64,000 nucleotides of DNA from Rhodanobacter sp. (GTDB lineage: Bacteria; Pseudomonadota; Gammaproteobacteria; Xanthomonadales; Rhodanobacteraceae), in contig SCSE01000061.1 of NCBI GenBank assembly GCA_004298015.1, positions 21,822-85,821 on the forward strand, given 5' to 3'. The position numbers and the translations under genes were made by a program. Under the pieces are notes generated by a model. That model was not told the origin of the DNA and made no database searches. It saw only the letters and a program-made list of their open reading frames with translations. Of the stretch, positions 1 to 8,598 are shown piece after piece (the stretch's first letter is position 1; the number at the start of each line of letters is the position of its first letter).

Positions 1-135
1 CAGGCCCACCACCGCAACCTGCTGTGCCGAGGTCCTGCTTTCACCTATCCTGTCGGGCAGTTGCACGATGACCGTGGACAGGGGCAGTTTTGCCTGGCTA
101 CGCCGCATGCGCACTTCTCCTGCCAGGTAAACCCG

Positions 136-915
136 ATGTCCTGTCGTCTGTTCAAATTTCTCCTGTTGCCAATAATCCTTGCACTGACCACGCTGCCTGC
201 CAGCGCCGGTTCGATCACGATCGCGGCGGCAGCGGATCTGAAATTCGCGATGGACAACATCACGGCGACCTTCCGCAAGGCACATCCCGACGATAGCGTG
301 AAGGTCATCTATGGCTCATCCGGCAAGTTCTACACCCAGATCCGCCAGGGTGCGCCGTTCGACCTGTTTTTTTCCGCCGATATCGGCTACCCGAAAAAGC
401 TGGCCAGGGCCGGGCTGACCGCATCCACGCCGCGAGCGTATGCGCTGGGTCGGATTGTGCTGTGGAGTGCCGAGGTGGACGCCAGCAAACTGAGCCTTGA
501 AGACCTGGTGAAGCCGTCATTCGACCGCATCGCCGTGGCCAATCCGCAACACGCACCGTATGGCGAACGCGCGGTCGAGGCGCTGAAATCCAGCGGCGTC
601 TGGAACCAGGTCAAGGGCAAGCTGGTGTATGGCGAAAACATCGGGCAGACCGCCCAGTTCGTGCGCACCGGCAACGCACGCATCGGTATCATCGCGCTGT
701 CGCTGGCGTTGAACCCGGCATTCGCGTCCAGGGGGGGCTACGCCACGATCCCGACTCGCCTGTACAAACCGTTGATCCAGGGCTTCGTGATCACCCGTCA
801 CGCCGCCGACAATCCGCTGGCAAAGACGTTCGCCAAGTTCATCGATTCGGCATCGGCACAGGCGATCTTCAAACACTACGGCTTTGCGCGCATACCGGCC
901 GGCACTGCACCATGA
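136..915 (+). CDS. modA: Molybdate ABC transporter, periplasmic substrate-binding protein
   Basis: ORF 61..915; likely start ATG 136 gives signal peptide MSCRLFKFLLLPIILALTTLPASAG then ITIAAAADLKFAMDNI typical of ModA; followed by modB and modC. Confidence 0.93.
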   Translation: MSCRLFKFLLLPIILALTTLPASAGSITIAAAADLKFAMDNITATFRKAHPDDSVKVIYGSSGKFYTQIRQGAPFDLFFSADIGYPKKLARAGLTASTPRAYALGRIVLWSAEVDASKLSLEDLVKPSFDRIAVANPQHAPYGERAVEALKSSGVWNQVKGKLVYGENIGQTAQFVRTGNARIGIIALSLALNPAFASRGGYATIPTRLYKPLIQGFVITRHAADNPLAKTFAKFIDSASAQAIFKHYGFARIPAGTAP

Positions 916-1046
916 CGACCGAACCGTACCGCGCACCTCAAGCGTCGCCGTCATCCACGGAGTGCACGGCGAGGACAGCGGAGTCTGCGGTCGCGGTGAG
1001 CAGCGAACGTGGCCGGAGCCTCGCAGGCTCGCTGGCTCGCTGAGTC

Positions 1047-1724
1047 ATGATGCTGTCGGCCGCCGATCTCGGCGCACTCTGGCTGACCCTGAAGCTGGCT
1101 ACCACGGTGACCCTGCTGCTGTTTATGCTGGGCACGCCGGTGGCCTGGTGGCTGGCGCGCTCACGCTCACGCTGGAGACATCCGGTATCCGCGCTGGTAG
1201 CACTGCCGCTGGTATTGCCGCCTACCGTGCTGGGTTTTTACCTATTGGTCGCATTCGGCCCGCACGGCCCGATCGGCGTACTCACGCAATCGCTGGGCAT
1301 CGGCCTGTTGTCGTTCACCTTTCCCGGTCTGGTGATCGCCTCGATGCTGTATTCGATGCCATTCGTGATCCAGCCGCTGCGCAATGCATTCGAGGCCATC
1401 GGCGAGCGCCCGCTGGAGGTGGCCGCGACGCTGCGCGCCGGCCCGCTGGATCGTTTTTTCTCGGTGGCGCTGCCCTTGTCGCGGCGCGGCTTCGTTACTG
1501 CCGGCGTGCTCGGTTTCGCCCACACGGTAGGCGAGTTCGGTGTGGTGCTGATGATTGGCGGCAACATCCCGCAAAGCACCCGGGTGGTTTCGGTACAGAT
1601 ATTCGATCATGTCGAGGCCCTGCAATACGGCCAGGCGCATGCGCTGGCCGGCGGCTTGATGGTGTTTTCGTTCCTGGTGTTGCTGGCGGTCTACGGCAGC
1701 CAGCCGCGGCTGCGGAGTTTCTGA
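1047..1724 (+). CDS. modB: Molybdate ABC transporter permease
   Basis: 225 aa, multiple TM segments, ModB/CysT permease-like ([34 protein letters not shown]). Confidence 0.95.
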   Translation: MMLSAADLGALWLTLKLATTVTLLLFMLGTPVAWWLARSRSRWRHPVSALVALPLVLPPTVLGFYLLVAFGPHGPIGVLTQSLGIGLLSFTFPGLVIASMLYSMPFVIQPLRNAFEAIGERPLEVAATLRAGPLDRFFSVALPLSRRGFVTAGVLGFAHTVGEFGVVLMIGGNIPQSTRVVSVQIFDHVEALQYGQAHALAGGLMVFSFLVLLAVYGSQPRLRSF

Positions 1725-1725
1725 G

Positions 1726-2805
1726 GTGGGCGATACCATCCGCATCCGTCTCCCTTTGCGCCACGCCGGGTTCACGCTGGATCTCGACCTTTCTCTGCCC
1801 CCGCGCGGAATCAGCGCATTGTATGGACCCTCCGGCAGCGGCAAGACCAGTTGCCTGCGTGCCCTCGCCGGACTGGATCGGGTCGCCAACGGCTACATCG
1901 CGATGGGCGACGAGGTGTGGCAGGACGAAAGCCGGCAGCTGTTCGTACCCACGCACCAGCGCGCGATCGGCTACGTGTTCCAGGAGCCGAGCCTGTTTGC
2001 GCATCTGTCGGTGCGCGGCAATCTCGATTTTGGCCATCGTCGCGCCGGGCGGCCGAGCACCGTCGACACTCAGGCCATTGTCGGGATGTTGGGTATCGGT
2101 GCGCTGCTCGACCGCCGCGCGGATGCACTGTCCGGTGGCGAGCGTCAACGCGTGGCTATCGCCCGCGCGCTGATGAGCCGTCCCCGGCTGTTGCTTCTGG
2201 ACGAACCTCTGGCAGCTCTGGACAGCGCGCGCAAGGCGGAGATCCTGCCCTACCTGGCACGCCTGCATGACACCCTCGCGGTACCGGCAATCTATGTCAG
2301 CCATGCGTTGGAGGAGGTCGCGCAACTGGCCGACTATCTGGTCTTGCTGGGCGACGACCAGCAAGTGCACAGCGGCCCGTTGCCCCCGATGCTGGCGCGG
2401 CTCGATCTGGCCGCGGCATTCAGTGACGATCCCGGGGTAGTGATCGCGACCACGGTGGCGGCACACGATGACACCGACCATCTGAGCCGGCTCGACTTTT
2501 CGGGCGGGCAGCTGTTCGTGGCACGCCGGCCCGAGCCCGTCGGCCACGCGTTGCGCTATCGTATCCATGCCCGCGACGTCAGCCTGACCCGGGTTCAGCC
2601 GGAAGCCACCAGCATCCTCAACGTGCTGCGCGCCGACGTCACCGGCATGACCTTGACCGATACGCCGGCGTATCTGCTGGTGCGCCTGCAGGCTGGCGAT
2701 ACTGCGTTGCTGGCACGCATCAGCCGACGCTCCTGGCAAGGCCTGAAGCTGGCACCGGGGGTCAAGGTATGGGTACAAATCAAGTCCGCGGCATTGCTGG
2801 GATGA
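1726..2805 (+). CDS. modC: Molybdate ABC transporter ATP-binding protein with C-terminal MOP/TOBE-like region
   Basis: 359 aa, GTG start 1 nt after modB stop; Walker A GPSGSGKTS, signature LSGGERQRVAIARAL, Walker B LLLLDEPLAAL. Confidence 0.94.
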   Translation: MGDTIRIRLPLRHAGFTLDLDLSLPPRGISALYGPSGSGKTSCLRALAGLDRVANGYIAMGDEVWQDESRQLFVPTHQRAIGYVFQEPSLFAHLSVRGNLDFGHRRAGRPSTVDTQAIVGMLGIGALLDRRADALSGGERQRVAIARALMSRPRLLLLDEPLAALDSARKAEILPYLARLHDTLAVPAIYVSHALEEVAQLADYLVLLGDDQQVHSGPLPPMLARLDLAAAFSDDPGVVIATTVAAHDDTDHLSRLDFSGGQLFVARRPEPVGHALRYRIHARDVSLTRVQPEATSILNVLRADVTGMTLTDTPAYLLVRLQAGDTALLARISRRSWQGLKLAPGVKVWVQIKSAALLG

Positions 2806-3026
2806 CGGTGCATGGCCCGAGCCCGACCGCAGTGGGTAACCGGGTGCATACTTGCAGCGAATACCGTCTGACAGGTCGGTAACGGGAAGCGTGAGCTGCA
2901 CCCTGCAAGGCTGCCGCGAATGTCCCCATCGCATGGATCGCATGACCTGGAGAGCTGTCGCATGGGCACCTCGAAGCCTGCCAACCGTGACATGAAAAAA
3001 CAGCCGCCACCGGCGAGTAGCCCACA

Positions 3027-3944
3027 ATGAATTCACCCGACCTGACTGCCAACGTGGCTGATGCCGAAACGCCGATATCGCGCCCCATCCGGCGCTGGCG
3101 ATCGCGCGTGGTCTACCGGCACAAGTTGCCGATTCGCATCATGCACTGGATCAACGTGATCGCCTTGTCGGTGATGTTTTTCAGCGGCCTGCAGATCTTC
3201 AATGCCGACCCCAGCCTGTCCTGGGGCCAGAAGACGGTTCCCGGCAAGCAATGGCTGGTGCTGGGCGCACGCGAGGATGCATCCGGCAAGCTGATCGGGA
3301 TTACCCGGATCGGCCAGCATCAATTCATCACCACCGGCGTGCTCGGTGTGTCGGCCGGCAGCGATGGCTCGCCGCAGGTTCGCGGCTTTCCATCCTGGCT
3401 GACCGTTCCCGGGCCGACCTGGCTGGCGATGGGTCGCCGCTGGCACTTCTTTTTCGCCTGGGTGTTCGTGCTGAACGGGCTCTGCTATGTCGGCTATTCG
3501 CTGTCGCGAAAACATCTTCAACGCGACCTGTGGCCGACCCGATCCGACTGGCGCGGCATCGGTCGCTCGATCGTCGACCACCTGCGCTTCAGGCACCCGC
3601 ATGGCGACGAGGCGCTGCGCTACAACGTCCTGCAACGACTGGCCTATCTCACGGTGATCTTCGTGTTCGGCGCGGGCATCGTGCTGATGGGGCTGGCGAT
3701 GTCGCCACGCATGGACACCGTGCTCGGCCCGGTGCTCGATCTGGTCGGCGGGCGGCAATCCGCGCGCACAATCCATTTCATCATAGCCTGGGCGTTCGTC
3801 GTGTTCGTGCTGATTCATCTTTTCGAGGTACTCATCAGCGGGCTGGCCAACCAGCTTCGCGGCATGATCACCGGGTATTACCGGGTCGACGATCCGCCGA
3901 CCGCCACGCCGGCGACTATCGACAAGGAGCTCTCCGATGACTGA
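3027..3944 (+). CDS. Cytochrome b561-type membrane protein (thiosulfate reductase/Ni-hydrogenase cytochrome b-like)
   Basis: 305 aa; IRIMHWINVIALSVMFFSG and HFIIAWAFVVFVLIHLFE heme-His TM segments; overlaps the next gene by 8 nt. Confidence 0.85.
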   Translation: MNSPDLTANVADAETPISRPIRRWRSRVVYRHKLPIRIMHWINVIALSVMFFSGLQIFNADPSLSWGQKTVPGKQWLVLGAREDASGKLIGITRIGQHQFITTGVLGVSAGSDGSPQVRGFPSWLTVPGPTWLAMGRRWHFFFAWVFVLNGLCYVGYSLSRKHLQRDLWPTRSDWRGIGRSIVDHLRFRHPHGDEALRYNVLQRLAYLTVIFVFGAGIVLMGLAMSPRMDTVLGPVLDLVGGRQSARTIHFIIAWAFVVFVLIHLFEVLISGLANQLRGMITGYYRVDDPPTATPATIDKELSDD

Positions 3945-4692
3945 TCGCCGCGCGTTTCTGCGCATGACCATGATGGGTGCCGCCGGCCTCATCGTGGCTG
4001 GCTGCGACCGGATTTCGCAAAGCAGCTGGGGCCCGAAAGTACTGGGCAGCGCGGAAGGCCTGAATCATCGGGTGCAGGCCCTGCTCGCTCCATCCAGCGC
4101 CATGGCCCGCGAGTACCGCGAGGCGGATATCTCAGCGGTATTCCGTGCCAACGGCACCACCATGCCCGGCAGCGCGGTCTACCAGACCTTGCTGGCCAAC
4201 CAGTTTCGCGACTATCGCCTGCCGGTGAACGGACTGGTAAGTCGACCGACCACACTGTCGATCGATGATCTGAAAAAGCTCGACATGCGCACCCAGATCA
4301 CCCGTCACGATTGCGTCGAAGGCTGGAGCGTGATCGGCAAATGGCAGGGCACGTTGCTGTCGGCGGTACTCGACCATGTCGGAGTGCAACCGCAGGCACG
4401 CTACGTGGTATTCCACTGCTTCGACGACATGGGTCTGGGCACGCCGTACTACGAGAGCGTGGACCTCAGCGAGGCGCGACATCCGCAGACGCTGTTGGCC
4501 TATGGCCTCAACGACCGGTCGGTACCGGTACCCAACGGTGCGCCGCTGCGGTTGCGGGTAAGTCGGCAGCTCGGCTACAAGCAGGCCAAGTACATCAGTC
4601 GCATCGAACTGGTGGCGTCGTTCGCATCGATCGGTGACGGCCACGGCGGTTACTGGGAGGACCAGGGTTACGAGTGGTACGCCGGCATTTGA
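3937..4692 (+). CDS. SUOX-fold molybdopterin-dependent oxidoreductase, Tat/lipobox N-terminus
   Basis: 251 aa; DRRAFLRM (Tat-like) plus VAGC lipobox; TRHDCVEGWSVIGKWQG with the Cys typical of the sulfite oxidase/MsrP family. Confidence 0.88.
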   Translation: MTDRRAFLRMTMMGAAGLIVAGCDRISQSSWGPKVLGSAEGLNHRVQALLAPSSAMAREYREADISAVFRANGTTMPGSAVYQTLLANQFRDYRLPVNGLVSRPTTLSIDDLKKLDMRTQITRHDCVEGWSVIGKWQGTLLSAVLDHVGVQPQARYVVFHCFDDMGLGTPYYESVDLSEARHPQTLLAYGLNDRSVPVPNGAPLRLRVSRQLGYKQAKYISRIELVASFASIGDGHGGYWEDQGYEWYAGI

Positions 4693-4755
4693 GCCGTCAG
4701 TCCGTTGCGCGATGCAGGCTGGTATGGTCTGGACAGTCCGCTACGGAAGCTGCCC

Positions 4756-6408
4756 TTGAAACGACTGATCTGTGCCGCCATCGCCCTGTCCGCCTGCTCG
4801 AGCGCCCTCGCCTCGAACCCGCCGACCTTCAGTACCAAACGCCTTTCCAGCGAGGTCAGGACACTGTCCTCCGACGCCTTTGCGGGACGTGGCCCGGATA
4901 CCCCCGGCGAGACGCGAACGATCGACTACGTAGTGGCGCAAATGAAGGCGGCAGGGCTGCAACCGGGCGGTGACCTGAAGCATGGCAAGCGGGCCTGGAC
5001 TCAAGCGGTTCCGCTGCTGCGTACTGAAATCATCGGCACCCCCAAGCTGGCACTTGACATCCATGGCAAGCGCGACGAACTGACCCAGGGCAGGCAAATC
5101 GCCGTGCGCGCACCGATGAACGGTGCGACCACGGTGGCCATCGAGGATGCACCGCTGGTTTTCGTCGGTTACGGCGTCAAGGCCCCCGAGCGCCACTGGG
5201 ATGATTTCAAGGGTGTCGACCTGCATGGCAAGATCGCCGTGGTCCTGATCAACGATCCGGATTTCGAGACCGGCAAAGGTGACTTCGGTGGCAAAGCGAT
5301 GACCATCTACGGTCGCTGGACCTACAAATACGAGGAAGCCGCCCGGCAGGGTGCGCTGGGCATGCTGGTCATCCACGAAACGGCGCCAGCCTCGTACGGC
5401 TGGGCAACGGTCAAGAACTCCAACACCAACACCATGTTCGACATCGTCCGCGACAAGCCGGCGGCGGAACATCCGCTGCTGGAGGGTTGGATCCAGCGCG
5501 ACCTGGCGGTGCGGATGTTCAAGGATGCCGGTCTCGATTTCGCCGCGCTGAAGAAACAGGCGCAAAGCCGCGACTTCAGGCCCGTGACGCTCAAGGGTGA
5601 GCACTTTTCGGCCAGTTTCAAGGTCGATTCGAAGGTCATCACCTCGCACAATATCGTCGGCCGCCTCATCGGCAGCAAGTACCCCGAACAGACCGTGATC
5701 TACAGCGCCCACTGGGACCACCTCGGCGTCGGCCAGCCCGATGCCCGCGGCGATCGCATCTACAACGGCGCGGTCGACAATGCGACCGGCACCGTGGCGC
5801 TGATCGAGATGGGCCGGGCTTTCGCCAAGGCTCCGCGGCCAGAACGCTCGGTGGTTTTCCTCAACGTCACCGCCGAGGAAAAAGGTCTGCTTGGCTCCGA
5901 GTACTACGCCGCCAAGCCGCTGTACCCATTGGCAACAACCGCCGGCGTGATCAATATGGACGCGCTCGATCCACACGGGCCCACCCGCAACTTCACCATC
6001 TCCGGCAACGCCAGCCTCGGCTTGCTGGATGACCTGATTGCCGACGCGAGAGAGTACGGCATGGTTTATACGCCGGACCCGAAACCCGAGGCTGGCCACT
6101 TCTTCCGTTCCGATCACTTCTCGTTCGCCAAACGCGGCGTACCTGCGATCTCGTTCGGCTCGGGCGACGACTGGGTGCACGGTGGTGTCGCGGCCGGCAA
6201 GGCCGCTGAGACGGACTACGTCAACAAACGCTACCACCAGCCAGGTGATGAATGGCAAGCGAGCTGGGCCTTCACCGGTATGGCGCGCGATCTGCAGTTG
6301 CTCTACACCGTAGGCAGCCAGCTGGCCAACTCCGAACAATGGCCAAACTGGAGCGAGGATTCAGCGTTCCGCGCGATCCGCGACGCGAGCGCCGCCGAAC
6401 GCGAGTAA
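4756..6408 (+). CDS. M28 family zinc metallopeptidase with PA domain, exported (possible lipoprotein)
   Basis: ORF 4705..6408, likely TTG start 4756 (MKRLICAAIALSACSSALA); YSAHWDHLG, GAVDNATGTVALIEM, NVTAEEKGLLGSEYYA metal-site motifs. Confidence 0.88.
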   Translation: MKRLICAAIALSACSSALASNPPTFSTKRLSSEVRTLSSDAFAGRGPDTPGETRTIDYVVAQMKAAGLQPGGDLKHGKRAWTQAVPLLRTEIIGTPKLALDIHGKRDELTQGRQIAVRAPMNGATTVAIEDAPLVFVGYGVKAPERHWDDFKGVDLHGKIAVVLINDPDFETGKGDFGGKAMTIYGRWTYKYEEAARQGALGMLVIHETAPASYGWATVKNSNTNTMFDIVRDKPAAEHPLLEGWIQRDLAVRMFKDAGLDFAALKKQAQSRDFRPVTLKGEHFSASFKVDSKVITSHNIVGRLIGSKYPEQTVIYSAHWDHLGVGQPDARGDRIYNGAVDNATGTVALIEMGRAFAKAPRPERSVVFLNVTAEEKGLLGSEYYAAKPLYPLATTAGVINMDALDPHGPTRNFTISGNASLGLLDDLIADAREYGMVYTPDPKPEAGHFFRSDHFSFAKRGVPAISFGSGDDWVHGGVAAGKAAETDYVNKRYHQPGDEWQASWAFTGMARDLQLLYTVGSQLANSEQWPNWSEDSAFRAIRDASAAERE

Positions 6409-6418
6409 CGCCGCCGCA

Positions 6419-6438
6419 GGAGCGGCTTCAGCCGCTCC
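6419..6438. repeat. REP-like hairpin GGAGCGGCTTCAGCCGCTCC in convergent intergenic region
   Basis: Perfect 9-bp inverted repeat with 2-nt loop between M28 peptidase and alpha-glucosidase stops; resembles common REP cores of the GGAGCGGCTTCAGCCG type. Confidence 0.6.
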
Positions 6439-6460
6439 AAGCGGTGTGGATGAACCGTGC

Positions 6461-8080
6461 TCAATCAAGCCGGGCAAACCATACGCCATGGCCGGGCAAG
6501 TGCAGGCGAAGGTTCTGCAGCTTTCCCTGCAGCAATCCGTGGCCTTCGATGACTGTCGGAGTGCCCACGCCGGGTGGCAACTCAACGTCGATCGTGGCGA
6601 TGGCGAGATTGAACACCACCAGCACCTTCTCGCCGTTGAGCTCGCGAACGAATGCGAGTACGGGTTCGGCGGTATCGAGAAAGACGATTTCGCCCCGGCA
6701 CAGTGCAGGTTGCGTCTTGCGCCAATGCATGAAAGCGCGAAATCCGCGCAACGCCGAATGCGGATCGGCCTCCTGCTGGGTTACCGACAGGGTCTGGTGT
6801 TTCGATGGTACCGGCAGCCAGGGGTTGGAGCGACTGAAGCCGGCATGCTCGGTATCACTCCACGGCATCGGCGTGCGACACCCGTCGCGCCCCTTGAAGT
6901 TGGGCCAGAAGGCAATGCCGTAGGGATCCTTCAGCGATTCGTACGGCACCTCGGCCTCGGTCAGCGCAAGCTCCTCGCCCTGGTAGACGCAGACCGAGCC
7001 ACGCAGTGAGCAGACCATGGCCGTCAGCAGATTGGCCAGCTTCGGCGACGCATCGCCATTGCCCCAACGACTCAACACGCGTTCGACATCGTGGTTTGAA
7101 ATCGCCCAGCACGGCCAGCCATCACGCATCTGCGCCTCGAGGTTACGCACCGTGTTGCGGATGTAGCCGGCACTGAAGTCGTCGGTCAGCAACTCGAAGC
7201 TGTAGCCCATGTGCAGACGGCGCCCGCTGGTGTATTCGGCCATCGTCGCCAACGAATCCTCGGAGGAAATTTCGCCCAGGGCGGCGACATCCTCATAGCG
7301 ATCCAGCAGCGCTCGCAATTCCTCCAGAAAGGCCAGGTTTTCCGGCTGCGTGTTGTTGTAGTAGTGATACTGGAAGGCGTAGGGATTGTCCGGGCTGAAG
7401 CCGCGCCCTACGCGCTCCTGCAGCGGCTTGGGCGGGTTGTCGCGCAGTTGGCGATCATGGAAGCAGAAGTTGATCGCATCCAGGCGCAAGCCGTCCACAC
7501 CCCGATCGAGCCAGAACTTCACACTGTCGAGCGCCGCCGCACGCACCTCGGCGTGGTGAAAGTTGAGATCCGGCTGCGAGGTCAGGAAGTTGTGCAGGTA
7601 GTACTGCCCACGCCGTGGCTCCCATTGCCAGGCACAGCCGCCGAACAACGACAGCCAGTTGTTCGGCGGCGTGCCGTCGGCTTTCGCATCGGCCCACACG
7701 TACCAGTCCGCTTTCGGGTTGTCGCGGCTCTGCCGGCTCTCGCGGAACCAGGCATGCTCGACCGAGGTGTGACTGAGTACCTGATCGATCATCACCTTCA
7801 GCCCCAGGCCATGCGCCTTGGCCAGCAGCTGATCGAAATCCTGCAACGTGCCGAACAGCGGATCGACATCGCGGTAATCGGCAATGTCGTATCCGAAGTC
7901 GGCCATCGGTGACTTGAAGAATGGCGCGATCCAGATCGCGTCCACCCCCAGCGCCGCGACATAGTCGAGCCGATCGATGATGCCCGGCAGATCGCCTACC
8001 CCGTCGCCGTTGGTGTCGAGAAAGCTGCGCGGATAGATCTGGTAGATAACGCCGCCGCGCCACCAGGGTTGAGTGCTCAT
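6461..8080 (-). CDS. GH13 alpha-glucosidase (cytoplasmic, oligo-1,6-/maltodextrin glucosidase-like)
   Basis: ORF 6461..8131; likely start at MSTQPWWRGGVIYQIYPRSF; GH13 motifs GVDGLRLDAINF, ALGEISSED, SNHDVERV; no signal peptide. Confidence 0.92.
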   Translation of the reverse strand: MSTQPWWRGGVIYQIYPRSFLDTNGDGVGDLPGIIDRLDYVAALGVDAIWIAPFFKSPMADFGYDIADYRDVDPLFGTLQDFDQLLAKAHGLGLKVMIDQVLSHTSVEHAWFRESRQSRDNPKADWYVWADAKADGTPPNNWLSLFGGCAWQWEPRRGQYYLHNFLTSQPDLNFHHAEVRAAALDSVKFWLDRGVDGLRLDAINFCFHDRQLRDNPPKPLQERVGRGFSPDNPYAFQYHYYNNTQPENLAFLEELRALLDRYEDVAALGEISSEDSLATMAEYTSGRRLHMGYSFELLTDDFSAGYIRNTVRNLEAQMRDGWPCWAISNHDVERVLSRWGNGDASPKLANLLTAMVCSLRGSVCVYQGEELALTEAEVPYESLKDPYGIAFWPNFKGRDGCRTPMPWSDTEHAGFSRSNPWLPVPSKHQTLSVTQQEADPHSALRGFRAFMHWRKTQPALCRGEIVFLDTAEPVLAFVRELNGEKVLVVFNLAIATIDVELPPGVGTPTVIEGHGLLQGKLQNLRLHLPGHGVWFARLD

Positions 8081-8185
8081 GCAATGATCCCGAACTTCGT
8101 GCGCCCGCATCATGCGGGACACGCGCCGCAAAGTGCGGCCTTGCGTCGCAGCTTAACCGCGGCAGGCAGGATCAGCCGATGGTTG

Positions 8186-8200
8186 TGCATACGTATTCAT
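8186..8200 (-). promoter_or_regulatory. Operator-like motif, site A (TGCATACGTATTCAT)
   Basis: Near-palindrome around TACGTA, upstream of alpha-glucosidase; reverse complement identical to sites B and C over 15 nt. Confidence 0.65.
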
Positions 8201-8263
8201 CTCCCTCGACATCTTCGCGCCAGACGGCCAAACCCTTGGTGGCCTCGCTGCCAAATGGGTGAA

Positions 8264-8290
8264 GGCTGTCATGGCAGTGATATGACAGCC
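8264..8290. promoter_or_regulatory. Perfect inverted repeat GGCTGTCAT-N9-ATGACAGCC in divergent promoter region
   Basis: 9-bp arms, 9-nt spacer, between sites A and B. Confidence 0.5.
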
Positions 8291-8440
8291 GCGCGTCCGG
8301 ATCGTGGCAAACCCGTTGCCGCAGCACGCTTTCAGCGTTTCACAGCATGGATTTGTATACCACCACCCCGCGGCTTTTGCGCACTGCACAACGCGCCGGC
8401 CAAGGTCGTCGAAGACAAAATCGCCAGCCGTCTGCCCGCA

Positions 8441-8455
8441 ATGAATACGTATGCA
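8441..8455 (+). promoter_or_regulatory. Operator-like motif, site B (ATGAATACGTATGCA)
   Basis: Same 15-mer as sites A (inverted) and C, upstream of TonB-dependent receptor. Confidence 0.65.
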
Positions 8456-8598
8456 GCACAAGCCAACATCGACTTAACCACGACTACCATCGTGTTGCGC
8501 AGGTTTGACAGACCTCGTTCGTATTCGGATCAAGCAGGTGCATCGAGACATCTGCAGTCCCATGCCATAAATCCAATGTTTCAGTACGGGAGGGGTAC

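Noticed and set aside
884-2173. 429-aa ORF overlapping modB/modC
   Set aside because: Alternative frame, Arg/Pro/Gly-rich; modB and modC are unambiguous
4741-6339. 532-aa minus-strand ORF over the M28 peptidase
   Set aside because: Antisense artefact of GC-rich coding DNA
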